From Eurosta solidaginis (lineage: Eukaryota > Arthropoda > Insecta > Diptera > Tephritidae): a DNA stretch of 64,000 nt. Location: NCBI RefSeq assembly GCF_040869045.1, contig NC_090323.1:264000392-264064391 (forward strand). The letters are read 5' to 3'. The position numbers and the translations under genes were made by a program. Positions 1 to 10,418 of the stretch are shown here, one piece after another (within the stretch, counting starts at the first letter, position 1; each line of letters begins with the position of its first letter). Below the pieces are notes generated by a model, which saw nothing but the letters and a program-made list of their open reading frames with translations, ran no database searches and was not told the origin of the DNA.

Positions 1-299
1 TGTATGGAAGAAATTGCTCAACACCCTCGACGAAAAAAATTCTGAAAATTCAGAAAAAATGTTGAGCTATTTCTAATTTACACATTATTATACTAAAATT
101 TATTGGGTACAAAACTGCATACTCAAAAACTTTCTAGAAATTCTGACAAAAAATTTGAAAATTTCCATGGTCATTTTTGAAATTTTGATTAATTCTCCTT
201 ACCTTTGAATAACTTTTGACATTTTTTTGAATGTGGTTTCTTTTAGGGAATTTGCGATATTTTAAATAAAAATTATCAATTAAGCTGTGAGCCACATTC
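1..299. other. AT-rich DNA, no gene seen
   Basis: No coding region is recognised. A motif near 109-126 (acaaaactgcatactc) recurs near 24671-24687 in similar AT-rich context, so this is probably an old interspersed repeat remnant. Confidence 0.4.
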
Positions 300-629
300 T
301 TTTCGTCTTTGATTTTTTACGTTTTTTTCATGACTTACAAAAAAAATTTCATTTGATTGTAAAATTTTTATGTATACCCTGTCCGACCTAGGACAACGTT
401 TTTAGCGGACATTTTTGGGTCGGACAGGGTATACATATGACGATTTTTTTGGTAGTTCATGACCTTAAAAATCGAAGTCGAAAAAAGTTAAAAAAATTAA
501 ATTTCGCAAGCTTGAAAATTATTTTTTTGGGTATGCGTAGTGGAACTTATTTTCCTGAGCCCAAATCCTATCGAAAAATCGATTGCGCGATATCGGTTAA
601 CTTTCGTACCCACAAATCGACCCACCCTA
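300..629. mobile_element. Palindromic hAT-type MITE, left arm truncated
   Basis: The right arm (about 435-629) is closely similar to the right arm of the complete copy at 15884-16355 and ends in the same terminus, CCCACCCTA. The left arm is recognisable only from about 300, so the outer part is lost. An inner inverted pair (tataccctgtccgacc near 373 and its complement near 419) marks the centre. The 263-base open frame from 437 reads through an arm and is not a gene. Confidence 0.7.
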
Positions 630-1338
630 ATATACATACATATGTATTTCCAAATTTAAGAGCAAGTACGAGATATTTCAATACAGAGATTCTTTGTTGA
701 TTTGTAGCTACAATTTTATGATTTTTTATCACATTTTAGAAATTTGCCACACCCACATTATATCGAAATTAGTCATCTCCATTGTAAATTTTACCAAGTA
801 GCGCAACTAACATCGGTGATGATCGGTGAAATTCGCACATTCACACGCACAGTTCTCGACTCAATTTCAAAAAAAAAACTTTAGATTATTTAGCTTAAAT
901 TTTAAAGTAAGATAAACCTTACCAATTGATGTATAAATAGAATATATAAGGCGTATTTGATGTTATTAAAAGAAGCTTTTTATTTATATTAATGTTTTTA
1001 AAATTTTTTTTTCAACTTTAATTTAACAATTTGATGCGTTTTTAAAGCATTTTCGCGCATATACGTTTTGACATTATATTTCATACTCGTTCGTGTTTGC
1101 CATTCTCATTGCTTCTAAATTCGTAAACAAGGACTGCAGTTATTCGGTGTGATTTTTCGAAAAAATGTATTATTTTTGTGAAATTTTACACTTAATCTGT
1201 GGTATTGTGGTGGTCAAAAAGGTTTTATGCAAAGTACTTTGGCTTACAACGCGACAATGTATTTCGTAATTTCGAAGTACTTATGTTTTTTTTTTTTTTG
1301 TGGATTTGTCTGTATTCATCTTAATACAGCTGGTCGGT
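630..1338. other. No gene seen
   Basis: AT-rich sequence with short homopolymers and no recognisable coding, RNA or repeat signal. Confidence 0.4.
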
Positions 1339-1550
1339 TAAGGTTGCCAGCTCAGTCCATTTGGACAAAAAATGACCCTTTTGAACCCCATATGGTCCGC
1401 TGGTCCGTTTTTTCTCAATTTTGATTCTTGTTCGGCACGGATTTGGTACTTTTATTTCTTTTTCACTGAAACAAAAATTCAAAATACTGCTAACAAAATT
1501 TTCGGCAAATCTGTTACCCGCACATAATTTTCAATTTACTTCTGTAAACC

Positions 1551-1738
1551 CATTATGTACATGTAGCTTAAGTTATATTAGAAGTTAAGCAACCATATTG
1601 TAAATATTGTAAAACTATCGATATGAAAATAAATATGGCGGCCGCATTATGTACATGTAGCTTAAGTTATATTAGAAGTTAAGCAACCATATTGTAAATA
1701 TTGTAAAACTATCGATATGAAAATAAATATGGCGGCCG
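1551..1738. repeat. Perfect 94-bp tandem duplication
   Basis: Two copies, 1551-1644 and 1645-1738, are identical by eye. Each carries an AATAAA hexamer and GCGGCCG at its end. The lack of any difference means a very recent duplication or an assembly artefact. Confidence 0.95.
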
Positions 1739-1886
1739 CACTTCCGGTAAATCTAAAGACCAGAAAAGTGGTGTTTCACTTAATCATTAAACATCGTATA
1801 AAATAATTGAAATACCTAACCAATTTACACTTCAATGGAATTCTTACCACGAAAATTGCTCTATCTATAAAATGTAGCAGAACAAT

Positions 1887-2060
1887 GACATTTCACCCGG
1901 TAGATAATTTAGGCAAGGCATTAAAAAGGGAAGTGTTGAATGTTCGGGCAAACACATTGTCATTAATTTTTGATGAAACAACGGACTTATCAGAAAAAAG
2001 ACTTGTTTTAGTGGTTAGATATTTCGATCGGTATTCAGTTATTACACAGTTGAAACTTTT
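1887..2060 (+). pseudogene. hAT transposase fragment
   Basis: The translated segment contains SLIFDETTDLSEKRLVLVV followed by RYFD. This matches the conserved region of hAT transposases around the first catalytic aspartate (usual pattern: D-E-T/S-T-D followed by a hydrophobic strand and R-Y-x-D). Nothing else of the transposase is recognisable on either side, so this is a short internal relic within the element at 1339-2552. The reading frame happens to stay open to 2148 but the downstream part is not transposase-like. Confidence 0.6.
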
Positions 2061-2552
2061 AAGACGCTTGATTTTTAGTCTGAGTTCCAACTCACACTTA
2101 CTGAATCTAGGCTCTGGTATGAAGTTCAAACTGTTAGGGAAAAAGTAAACATCTATAAAAGTAGCCTTAACACCACTGCTTAGTTTTATTTACGATTTAC
2201 TGAGTTTTCCACAACGCAAATTTTTTAACCGTTCTTTAATAAAACCTAACTGCGCTAATCAATTTATTCCATTGAAATCAAGCAAAACTAGGTTCACAAC
2301 GTTTGGTTGGTGAAAGACATAGACTAATCCTAGAAATGTGAACATATAATACCTAAAGGTACACTTTATTTTTGTTTGTGCAGTTTGAATTAAAACCAAG
2401 TTTGTATTTATTAAAATTTTATATATTAAACCATTGAAACATCCCAATTGTTTGTATACCAATAAAAAACCTATGATTTGGTCCTTTTTTGAGATCTGGT
2501 CTTTTTTTCGATGCATTTTGGTCCTAAATGAAAACATGGTGTGGCAACCGTG

Positions 2553-4039
2553 TTTGAGAACGCATGTGACAAGGTAGCATTTTTCAGAACTAATTTTTGT
2601 TTTAAATAATGAAATAGTAGTATGCAAGCGACAGCCATAGTAGTAGACATGAATGTGAATATTAGCAAATTTTAAAAAACAAAGCATTTTTTCTTTGAAC
2701 ATAATTTAAGGGAAGATGCGCACGAGGCGCATCTTCATAGTATTAGGTACATCATAAGAAATCTTGAGGCGTAGAAAATCGTAGCTGCTTTCCGTATTTT
2801 GTACGCGTCTACGAAGCTATGTCTCGTGTGTATCTTGCCTAAGTTTAGCTTCTTACGAGATCCAACATTTTTAATTAATAATGATAAATAACAAATGAAG
2901 CAACTGAGCTTAAGGTGACTTTTGAGTCGTTTTTGCACTTGCGTTGCGTCTACATCTGACCTTGAACACACGCGCTTTAATTGCTTCAATCTATAAGCGA
3001 CGCACCGCCAACGTCAAAGCGAAACACAAATAATTAAAAACTTAGGGATCTTCTTGAATTTTCGTGGATTTCTTGAAAAATATAAGAATTTCTATCACCG
3101 GTCAACTAAATAAAAAACATAATTTTGTTTTCATGTCAATTTCGTGATCGATCAGGAGAGACGGTGGAACATATCCTCCTGGGACGCGACGCAATCTGAT
3201 GAGGGCACAATAGATCAACATTCGCAGTGCAATCCCCAATAAATTTTCTATCTATCTTCATGTTATAAAAATAGTTGTATTTCATTTTTCCTCATGTGAC
3301 AGGGGAACTTTTAACGTCCGTTATTTTAAAGTAACCCTTATTTGACGAATCACTTTAAAATAAAGTGTTTGTTAGCGTTCAGCGAAGATGGTGAAAACGG
3401 CCCCTGGAATTGTTATCTTATATAGCCAAAGAAACATAGAGAAAATTTAAAATATAATGCATATGTTTAAAATGTATGCAATTTTTGAAATCATTTTTAT
3501 TATATAAAATTAGTTTGACATATCAGATTTGTCAATATTATTTTAGTCCCGCTACTTTTAACACATTTATAATATTTAATAAGAACATTTAAGAAGTAAG
3601 AAATATGATTAATGCTTACATTAATAAGTGTTTCATTTATGTTCTTTGAGGAATACGTTCGCAAAAATAAAAAGCACGTTTTTATAAAGTGCATGTGAAG
3701 CTCCATAGATAAAATGAGTAATAGAAGGAACATTGGTTTTTATGTTTCATTTTTAAAATGAAAATCTCCTGCTAAAAAAGTAACAGAATGGACATTGGTT
3801 TGTGTATTACATTTTTAAAATGAAAATCTCCTGCTAAAAAAGGAGCAAAACATTACTACATTTTTTCATTTTCGTACTTAATTACACTCCCGTTTTGTGA
3901 TTCTGGATTCCGGTCAAATTTTGAAAAAACTCCGAACATCAATTCCTTCATTATACGACATTCGACTGCCTAGTCCACTGCCTTCCACTCTATTCGCAAC
4001 ATAAGCTCAATTTAAGCTGCCAAACTATATAGTAAACAA
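2553..4039. other. No gene seen; one perfect hairpin and a short tandem repeat
   Basis: AT-rich. A perfect 10-bp stem with a 5-nt loop lies at 2712-2736 (GAAGATGCGC and its complement). Two imperfect copies of about 62 bp lie at 3729-3780 and 3792-3842, sharing aaaatgaaaatctcctgct. No coding signal is credible. Confidence 0.5.
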
Positions 4040-4044
4040 TGGTC

Positions 4045-4382
4045 ATCTCGAACACTAGTGGTTTTTCAGCATTTTTTGTTGTTATGTAACCGCTGTGGTA
4101 TGGAGGTCCTGAGTTTAAGTCGCGGGAAAAGTAATATCAAAAATAATTTAGGAGAACTTTTTCTAAGCGGAGTCGCTACTCGGCAGTGGTTTGACAAACA
4201 TTCCGAGTGTATTTTTTCCATGAAAAAGATTCGTAGCGAAAGTTCATCTGTCTTGCAGATGCCGTTTGAAGTTAGCATGATACGTATAGGTCCTTGAGCT
4301 CCGCCAATTTGTTAGTAAAAAGTAGCGCGATAGAAGAGAATCTCCTCGGAGGTATATCGCGTCAAGCTATTATTATTATTTT
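4045..4382 (+). repeat. tRNA-derived SINE, copy A
   Basis: The body (aacattccgagtgtatttt, the catgaaaa block, tcttgcagatgccgtt) matches the copies near 4895-5098, 12200-12385, 19648-19790 and 44133-44478. The head has a decayed B-box-like stretch near 4107-4125. The tail runs through a short TTA/ATT-rich stretch at about 4367-4388. The open frames here are incidental. Confidence 0.7.
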
Positions 4383-4894
4383 ATTTTTACCATGGTTCAC
4401 ACGTACGTAAACGTATATTGATCATGCAAGAACTGCTATTTAGTTAACTAAATGTCACTTTTGACGTAAACAACGCTTTGGTTGACACTTTTTGAACGAA
4501 TACCTAATTGAAATTCACAGTGGTTAATTGAACTTGTACTTGAAATACCGTTGCATGCGTACTTGATTCAAATTTATAGAGTTCAGTGTTATTGGCGGAT
4601 TTTCTATGATAACTAAAAGTTAAGGAAAATTTTATTTCTGTCAAAAGAATAAGTCACAATAGTTTCAATAGTTTCAATTTTTCAACTAATATACTAGAGG
4701 CGCACTAGGTCAGAATAAATATGTTCCTGAAAATTATTTTTATAAAACTTTCAATAAATTTCATATTTTAAAGATGAATGAAATGTGAAGATGTTTTTTA
4801 GTGTAGGACCTACATAATCTTAAAAACACATTAGAGCACTGTACGAGATAGGATGGGAAAGGGTGCTGGGAAATCGGCAATATTAAAATGTGTG

Positions 4895-5098
4895 TTTAGA
4901 AGCTCTCTTCCAATTTGCGTCTTGCTCCTTCTGTTTTTTTCTACAAAGGAATGGGACCTACACGTTTTATAACCAAACCACTGCCAAAGAGCAACCCCGC
5001 TTGGAAAATAATTTTTCTACAGTATTTTGAGGTGGCTTCCACGAAATCGAAACCAGCACCTTCCGTGCCGTAGGACAGATCACCACACCACGGCACAA
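4895..5098 (-). repeat. tRNA-derived SINE, copy B (partial)
   Basis: On the minus strand the head (ccgtggtgtggtgatctg from about 5098) is followed by parts of the SINE body, including the block ccaatttgcgtc near its tail. It has internal deletions relative to the 44.1 kb copy. Confidence 0.65.
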
Positions 5099-5240
5099 CG
5101 TGAACACCTTTCTCAACCTAGATCCTTCTGAAACTTTTTACAAAACTTCAGCCAGGAGGTCCTCTTTGGCGACCTTGGCAGGGTCTTATAATCCCTAAGA
5201 CTCATTTTGTATGCATCCCATTTCTCAGCCTCCTTGAAGA

Positions 5241-5565
5241 TTAAATGCTTTGAGACAAAACCTGGCGTATATTATCTAGGTTCGCGTTCCACAATGGTGA
5301 TTTGGTTATACCCCTAGATTTCTTCTTAGGATAGGCCATATCAAGAGCATCCCAGCATGCTTTCGTAAACGAGTACACCATATTTTTCAACTCTGTAGAG
5401 TTCTGGGGAATATGGACACTATAATCTGATAGCATCCTCTGAAGTCCCTCATAACAGATATGCCAGCTGGCGCTTTTATGGTTTCTACGCCAAGCAGTTC
5501 TGTGCGCCACCTCCCCAAAATCAAAGTGAACAAATTTATGATCCGTAAAAGATAGGTCATCAACT
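5241..5565 (-). pseudogene. LINE fragment: end of endonuclease domain and linker
   Basis: Reading the minus strand from about 5565, a frame gives SFTDHKFVHFDF, which fits the last motif (S-D-H) of the apurinic-like endonuclease of insect non-LTR retrotransposons. It is followed by a basic linker ending in MAYPKKKSRG and WNANLDNIRQ, a pattern typical of the stretch between endonuclease and reverse transcriptase. A stop codon sits just before the SDH motif and the reverse transcriptase itself is missing. This is a dead internal fragment; the clade cannot be fixed. Confidence 0.55.
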
Positions 5566-6076
5566 TTTTATTGTAAAAATGAATTTCAGACAAACTGGCA
5601 ACAGTAAATTATTACACCTCTTCAAATTAAATAAGCTAGAGTATATTTAAACAAATTTTAGTTGAGTGTAGTTTCGTTTTACAGTAAAGTTTTGTTGAAT
5701 GGGCCTGCCAACTTTTACCTGCGTAGTCACGATAGAGTTGGTTGCCTTGGTTGTTTAGTATTCTGGGCATATAAACAATGTACATGTGTTTCATAATATT
5801 TAATATGGTAATATATCCATAAATGTTAAATAATTCAAATAAAATGCAATTACGTATCCCATACATACTTATATGGTATGTAAAGCAGTATACAATATTG
5901 CTTATAATTTATCTTTCAAATACCGAAAGCAATGCTGTGCATTTAAGATGTGTTCCTATGCAAAGAGGTTCCCAATATGGGCTAAGAAAAAATTGTTGCA
6001 GAATCTTTCGAAGTGATGATCAGCCCACTATTAACTTCGTTTAACAGATAATCAGTACAAATTACAACATAAATCG
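5566..6076. other. No gene seen
   Basis: AT-rich sequence between two LINE fragments. No supported feature. Confidence 0.4.
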
Positions 6077-6089
6077 ACAACAATGTCGC
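6077..6089. repeat. Target-site duplication, left copy
   Basis: ACAACAATGTCGC here recurs at 6754-6766 and brackets the 5'-truncated LINE insertion. The A/C-rich half of the right copy merges with the (CAA)n tail. Confidence 0.75.
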
Positions 6090-6753
6090 TGGCTGCCAAA
6101 CTATTGCCCTCAGAACCGCTACGGGCTGTCCTCTTATGTCCTCAGAACACCAACTACATAATGAGGCGAGAGTACTCGCCATTAGAAAGAGAAATGAAAT
6201 GCTGAACAGACATTTTATGTTGAATACCCAGAAACATGAGTATTCCAACGGACACCTGACTGATGAGGCTACACCACCCAGGGGTTTAGGGAATCATCTC
6301 CGTAAGCATTGCGAGAAAATGCGGCACCTGAGAACACAGCCGCACGAAGCAAAAAACACAAACAGGTCCTGAGTGATATCCACAAACAGGCGTCGGGCCG
6401 CTATGCCAGGAATTTTCCGGCGAATTCAGTACTTAAAGAAAAATACCCATAACTACCGGAAGAGGAACGCACTCTTCCTGGGGAAACTCGCGTCACTCTA
6501 GCCCAACTTCGATCTGGTAACAGGTTAAACTCTTTCCTATCCAGAATCAACCCCGACATACAAAATGTATGTCCTGCTTGCATTGTGTCCCCACATGACA
6601 CCAACCATCTCTTCAATTCTAATGTGTAACCAACCCCTCTAACACCCCTCTCCCTATGTTCCACCCCTCTTGAAACAGTAGGTTTCTTTGGGCTACTGTT
6701 AGAGGACGTTGATGACAAGTTGGATGGGGCGAAGCACTGCTACAACAACAACA
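6090..6753 (+). mobile_element. 5'-truncated LINE with (CAA)n tail
   Basis: This is the carboxy-terminal end of a non-LTR retrotransposon ORF2. It opens in frame with ALRTATGCPLM and runs through LHNEARVLAIRKRNEML. After one frameshift near 6355-6363 it continues as LAQLRSG, RINPDIQNVCPAC and SPHDTNHLF, the terminal cysteine/histidine knuckle region. At least one in-frame stop follows KEKYP, so it is not functional. The 3' end is GCTACAACAACAAC. A 13-bp duplication flanks it, as expected for target-primed insertion. The same tail occurs on the SINE-like element at 9.6, 25.9, 42.0 and 60.9 kb. Confidence 0.8.
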
Positions 6754-6891
6754 ACAACAATGTCGCATTTTTTTTTATGTTTTTTGATTGCCTGCTTACT
6801 GAACATCTGCCTATGATTTCCTTACCACTGATTCAAGCACTAATAACTAAAAGTTTTGTATATAATCAAATAAGTTAAAATTACTACTTAC

Positions 6892-7071
6892 CTCCTCAAC
6901 TTTCTTATTGACCATTGTAGGAAACAGGAACCAACCGCAGTAAGCGCCCAAAGCAGCTATCAACAATCCAACAAAACTGACAATCAACGACCAATGAATC
7001 ATTTTGAATGAATACCAAGAAGGTTTGGAGATTGGAAGTAGAATTTTCGGAATATGAACTGTTGTTGTCAT
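6892..7071 (-). CDS. Probable first coding exon of a CD36/scavenger receptor class B gene
   Basis: Sixty codons run from an ATG at 7071 to a splice donor (GAG|GTAAGT) at 6892/6891, phase 0. The peptide has a short cytoplasmic stretch ending in KPSWYSFKMIHW, a single hydrophobic segment at about residues 28-50 (SLIVSFVGLLIAALGAYCGW), then FLFPTMVNKKVEE. One N-terminal membrane span followed by an F-P-x-x-V motif and a charged helix is the usual start of CD36 family proteins, two-span lipid and debris receptors. The rest of the family domain is not seen at lower coordinates, so a long intron is likely. An AG (acaacaacag) ends at 7059 within the first codons, so the exon could instead be internal, starting at 7058. 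Family assignment rests on this short segment only. Confidence 0.55.
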
Positions 7072-7629
7072 GATGTAGCAGCAATGTGAATCAGATTGAT
7101 AATAAAATTGACGTAAAATCTCAATAAAATTTTGGAATTACCAATTATTTAAACAAAAGCACATAAATTATATGCAAGCACTGTATACACACACAAACAC
7201 AAAAACATTTTTTAGTATGTGTACGTTAACACAAACACTTAGTTGAACATGATTAGGAGGTTTAGTTATTAAGTTGCCGATTAAACTAATGATGAAGTGT
7301 GGATTGCACAAATTGTTGTTGTATGTATATATGTAAGTTTAGAAAACGGATTTTCAAATTTTAGTTGTATTTGTTGTTGGTATACTGCCTGTGTAATATT
7401 TGAAAATTTGAGTTTTTGAACTTCTGAAACAAACATATTAAAATTTAAGTATAATTGTCTCTGCAATACTCCAAGTTAAATATTTTAAACGCGATTATGT
7501 GGTAACCTTTGCTCTTTTAATGAGATTTTTGTATTTATTCCACAGTTGGGTGAAATGTACTTACTTAATGAACTTAGCTTTCATTGCGTTGAAGTGTTGA
7601 CAAAAAAAGTGTTTAAAAAGCAAACAAAA
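7072..7629. other. No gene seen; possibly intron or 5' region of the receptor gene
   Basis: AT-rich sequence upstream of the receptor exon on the minus strand. No supported feature. Confidence 0.4.
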
Positions 7630-8430
7630 ACAATTAAGGACGGGACTGTCTTCGGTTGTGCCGAAGACTTCACACCTTTCGTGAATGGGGCTGAACAATA
7701 ATCGTATCCCGTTCGTAATCTCCAAATAATCGGATGTATAAGATAAGAAATATATAGTGAACAGATGTACATACCTAAACGATTTTCAAGATAAATATAA
7801 AATAAAAAATGGCAAAAAACCCCTTATCTGAACGATCGGTTGTATGGGATATAGTATATAGCTCCGATCGAAATGATTTTTTCAGGAAATCTTCTATGAT
7901 ATATTAGAATAAATATCACCAAGTTTAACGTTTTTATATTGGAAATTAAGCGAGGAATGGCCAAAAATCTTTCTATCTGAACGATCGGTTGTATGGGATA
8001 TAACTATATACAGCTCCGATCAAAGTGATATCTTCTATGATATATTAGAATATATATCACCGATTTGCATGTTCATACTTTCTAAATTGCAGCAGGAATG
8101 ACCAAAATCGTCTTATCTGAACGATCGGTTGTATGGGAGATATATGTTACAGTGGTCTGTTCCTACCGGATCTGACAAATGTCTAATATAATACAAAAAT
8201 ACATCCTTGTGCCAAATTTCATTGAGATATCTCAAAATTTGAGGGACTGGTTTGCGTTCAAACAGACAGACGGGCGGACAGACGGACATGGCTATATCAA
8301 CTCAGTTCGTCGCCCTGATCAATTCGGTATACTTAATGGAGAGTCTATCTTCTATATTTCTAAACGTTACAAACATCGGACCAAAGTTAATTTACCATTT
8401 CATGTTCATGAAATGTATAATAAATAAAAA
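7630..8430. repeat. Interspersed repeat with three internal tandem units
   Basis: It starts with a block around 7640-7710 (gacgggactgtcttcgg) that recurs in diverged form at about 20628-20705. Three head-to-tail units follow, each starting with gaacgatcggttgtatggga at 7830, 7979 and 8119 (periods 149 and 140). It ends with a cagacagacgggcggacaga stretch near 8262. The open frames across the end are incidental. The element class is not evident; no terminal repeats were found. Confidence 0.65.
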
Positions 8431-9632
8431 AGTGCAAAAGGTAAGAGGTGGTACGGCGTAATGTAAATGTAAATAAATAACTAGTTACTACATACTTCAG
8501 ACAAGAGCGATATTCATAGATGAGAAATCGGTGATTAAGAAATAGTCAATGTAATCAAAGCAATTAAGCCGAAATTAAAGAGAGAAGGTGTTATGAGAAA
8601 ACAAATTCACTTTAAATGAATGTGACTTACACAACTCCGATTTACATAAGCGAAACAATCCATCGAGTATCCAGCAAAGAACAAATTCCGAGCGGATATT
8701 ACTTAAAGATAAGCACGTAGTTATATAACACATCTACAAATTACACGCAAACAAATAGGTACTTCCTGAAAAGACGTGTACCGACGTGTGCGCGTAACAT
8801 TGTTTTACTTTACTCATCTTTCTATCAATATGCTAGAACATTATAATCGCAGGGGAAAGAGCCCAACGCAAATGTCCCTTGTAATACATAAAAAACAAAG
8901 TGCGTTATACCTGCGAAGAGGTTTAAGCCGAGTTTTTCTTTCAAATGTGTTTCTCTTCCAATGTAGTCTATTTTAAGTGGATGATGCACCATGACTGCCC
9001 TACTGATGTGTATAGCAAATTCTTATACTTATCAACAGTCTTAGAGAAATAAATTTTAGCGCCAGAAGCGCTGCATCGCAGTATTCGCAAGCCCAATCTT
9101 CACTTATAAAGTTTCCTAACGGGAGCGTGCAAATCTTCTTTATTACAGTCTTTTCTGCTTGGAATAAATAATCGGTGTTTTAAAGACGGAGCGATGCTCT
9201 AAATTTCCTTGCTCGTATATGACCACTTCGTGTACAACGTAGGCCATTTTGAGCTCATATGTGTGTATTTAGATAAGTCTTTCATTATGTATTCACTAAC
9301 TTAACCTTTCTATTCCAAGCTCTCCAAGTATAATGGCTGAAGTTACATATCTTCCACCCTCAGGGATGGGGGTATCGGGTTCGTCTTGCCTCCACTATTC
9401 AGCAATGGGAAAGACTGTTCTATTCATAACGGGTCAATTCAACCGAAATTTCTGTCATTTTTATCCATTCGGTTGATTTAAGCAGTCTTTTTCTTTCAGT
9501 GTAAAGTACGCTGAAATCTTCTTTCACCTGCCATTTGGCCTTACGTTTCTTTCAGCGGAACATTCGAGTTTTCCATTTTAACGTGACAGTAGCGCTCACA
9601 TACATCGGTCCGTAGACATTGTCTTTCAGGGC
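8431..9632. other. No gene seen
   Basis: Mixed-composition DNA without a credible coding, RNA or repeat signal. Confidence 0.4.
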
Positions 9633-9645
9633 TCGATGGGGCCGT

Positions 9646-9894
9646 TGTTGTTGTTGTTGTTGTAGCGATACGGTTGCTCCCCGAAGGTTTAGGGAGTGAT
9701 CGATGTGATGGTCCTTTGCCGTTTACAGATCCGTTACGCTCCGGTAACACAGCATCATTAAGGTGCTGGCCCGACCATCTCGGGAACGATTTATATGGCC
9801 ACATTAAACCTTCATGCCAATCCGGTATTTTAGTCGCCTCTTACGACAGGCATACCTACCGCGGGTATATTCTAACCCCCTGACCCGCTGGGTT
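9646..9894 (-). repeat. SINE-like (CAA)n retroposon, copy 1 (internally deleted)
   Basis: In plus orientation it begins with a (GTT)n run, followed by the block gctccccgaagg, and ends with the complement of the conserved 5' block (CCCGCGGTAGGTATGCC, GTCGTAAGAGGCGAC). The 13-bp duplication TCGATGGGGCCGT flanks it at 9633-9645 and 9895-9907. At about 249 bp it is shorter than the 400-423 bp copies, with the loss in the middle. Confidence 0.85.
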
Positions 9895-9907
9895 TCGATG
9901 GGGCCGT

Positions 9908-10249
9908 AAAACTTCGTAGCGTTAATAAACGGTATCAGAAAAATGTATATTAGTACTTGCCACTTTTCCACTCGAAGACATTTGTGTCTATTGTAAAGCC
10001 AGATTAAACCTTCGTACTTCTAAGAAGCCACTTGCTTACTCTGATAAACTTAAGTAGGAGCGAACGATTAACCTTCACAGCACCTTCAATGTAGGTATTT
10101 TGCAAGTTTTGCGCCACACACTTTGAGTGCATTTTACACAAGTAAAAATGTAAATTTGTAAACAGCAAGTATTTGTTTGTAAACAAATGTGAATGATTCA
10201 ATGTGCAAAGATCACCGTTCGCTTATCACCTGACACTCAAAGCTCTTAC
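9908..10249. other. No gene seen
   Basis: AT-rich interval downstream (on the minus strand) of the candidate exon at 10250-10418; would be intron if that exon is real. Confidence 0.35.
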
Positions 10250-10418
10250 ATTTGTTTGTTGTTTGTTCTGCACCAACAATCGCTGCCGTTGCAACATCAA
10301 ACTCTTGAACAAATACGCGACGTAACTGCAATGGTGGCTGTTTGAATTGTTGTTGTTGTGTCTTTAAACGTGTTGGAAAGCGTATTGAATGCGTGCCAAT
10401 TTGACCGGTTTGTTGCAT
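10250..10418 (-). CDS. Candidate coding exon, possibly upstream exon of the receptor gene
   Basis: An ATG at 10418 opens 56 codons plus one base, ending at a donor-like AAAT|GTAAGAG (intron from 10249). The peptide is hydrophilic, with a short Gln run (TQQQQFKQPPLQLRR) and no membrane segment. It resembles no domain I recognise. Its phase-1 end would join in frame to the acceptor-like CAACAG ending at 7059, giving a longer cytoplasmic N-terminus before the membrane segment of the 6892-7071 exon. No AG occurs between about 7096 and that acceptor. This is a phase-and-composition argument only; the exon could equally be chance. Confidence 0.3.

Larger units (their letters stand above)
1339..2552. 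mobile_element. Non-autonomous hAT-like element with transposase remnant
   Basis: The outer ends resemble each other in inverted orientation (GGTTGCCA near 1342 and TGGCAACCGTG near 2542-2552). The interior from about 2030 to 2450 is homologous to a shorter, better delimited copy at 53389-54266. The left terminus is mutated and no target-site duplication is visible, so the exact left edge is approximate. Inside are a transposase remnant (about 1887-2050) and an exact 94-bp tandem duplication (1551-1738). Confidence 0.65.

Noticed and set aside
3130..3200. ETVEHILLGRDA-like peptide resembling a LINE zinc knuckle
   Set aside because: Too short, with stops immediately after and no cysteine pair; not supportable.
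7830..8140. CRISPR-like array
   Set aside because: Three 140-149 bp tandem units in fly DNA without short direct repeats and unique spacers; ordinary interspersed-repeat structure.
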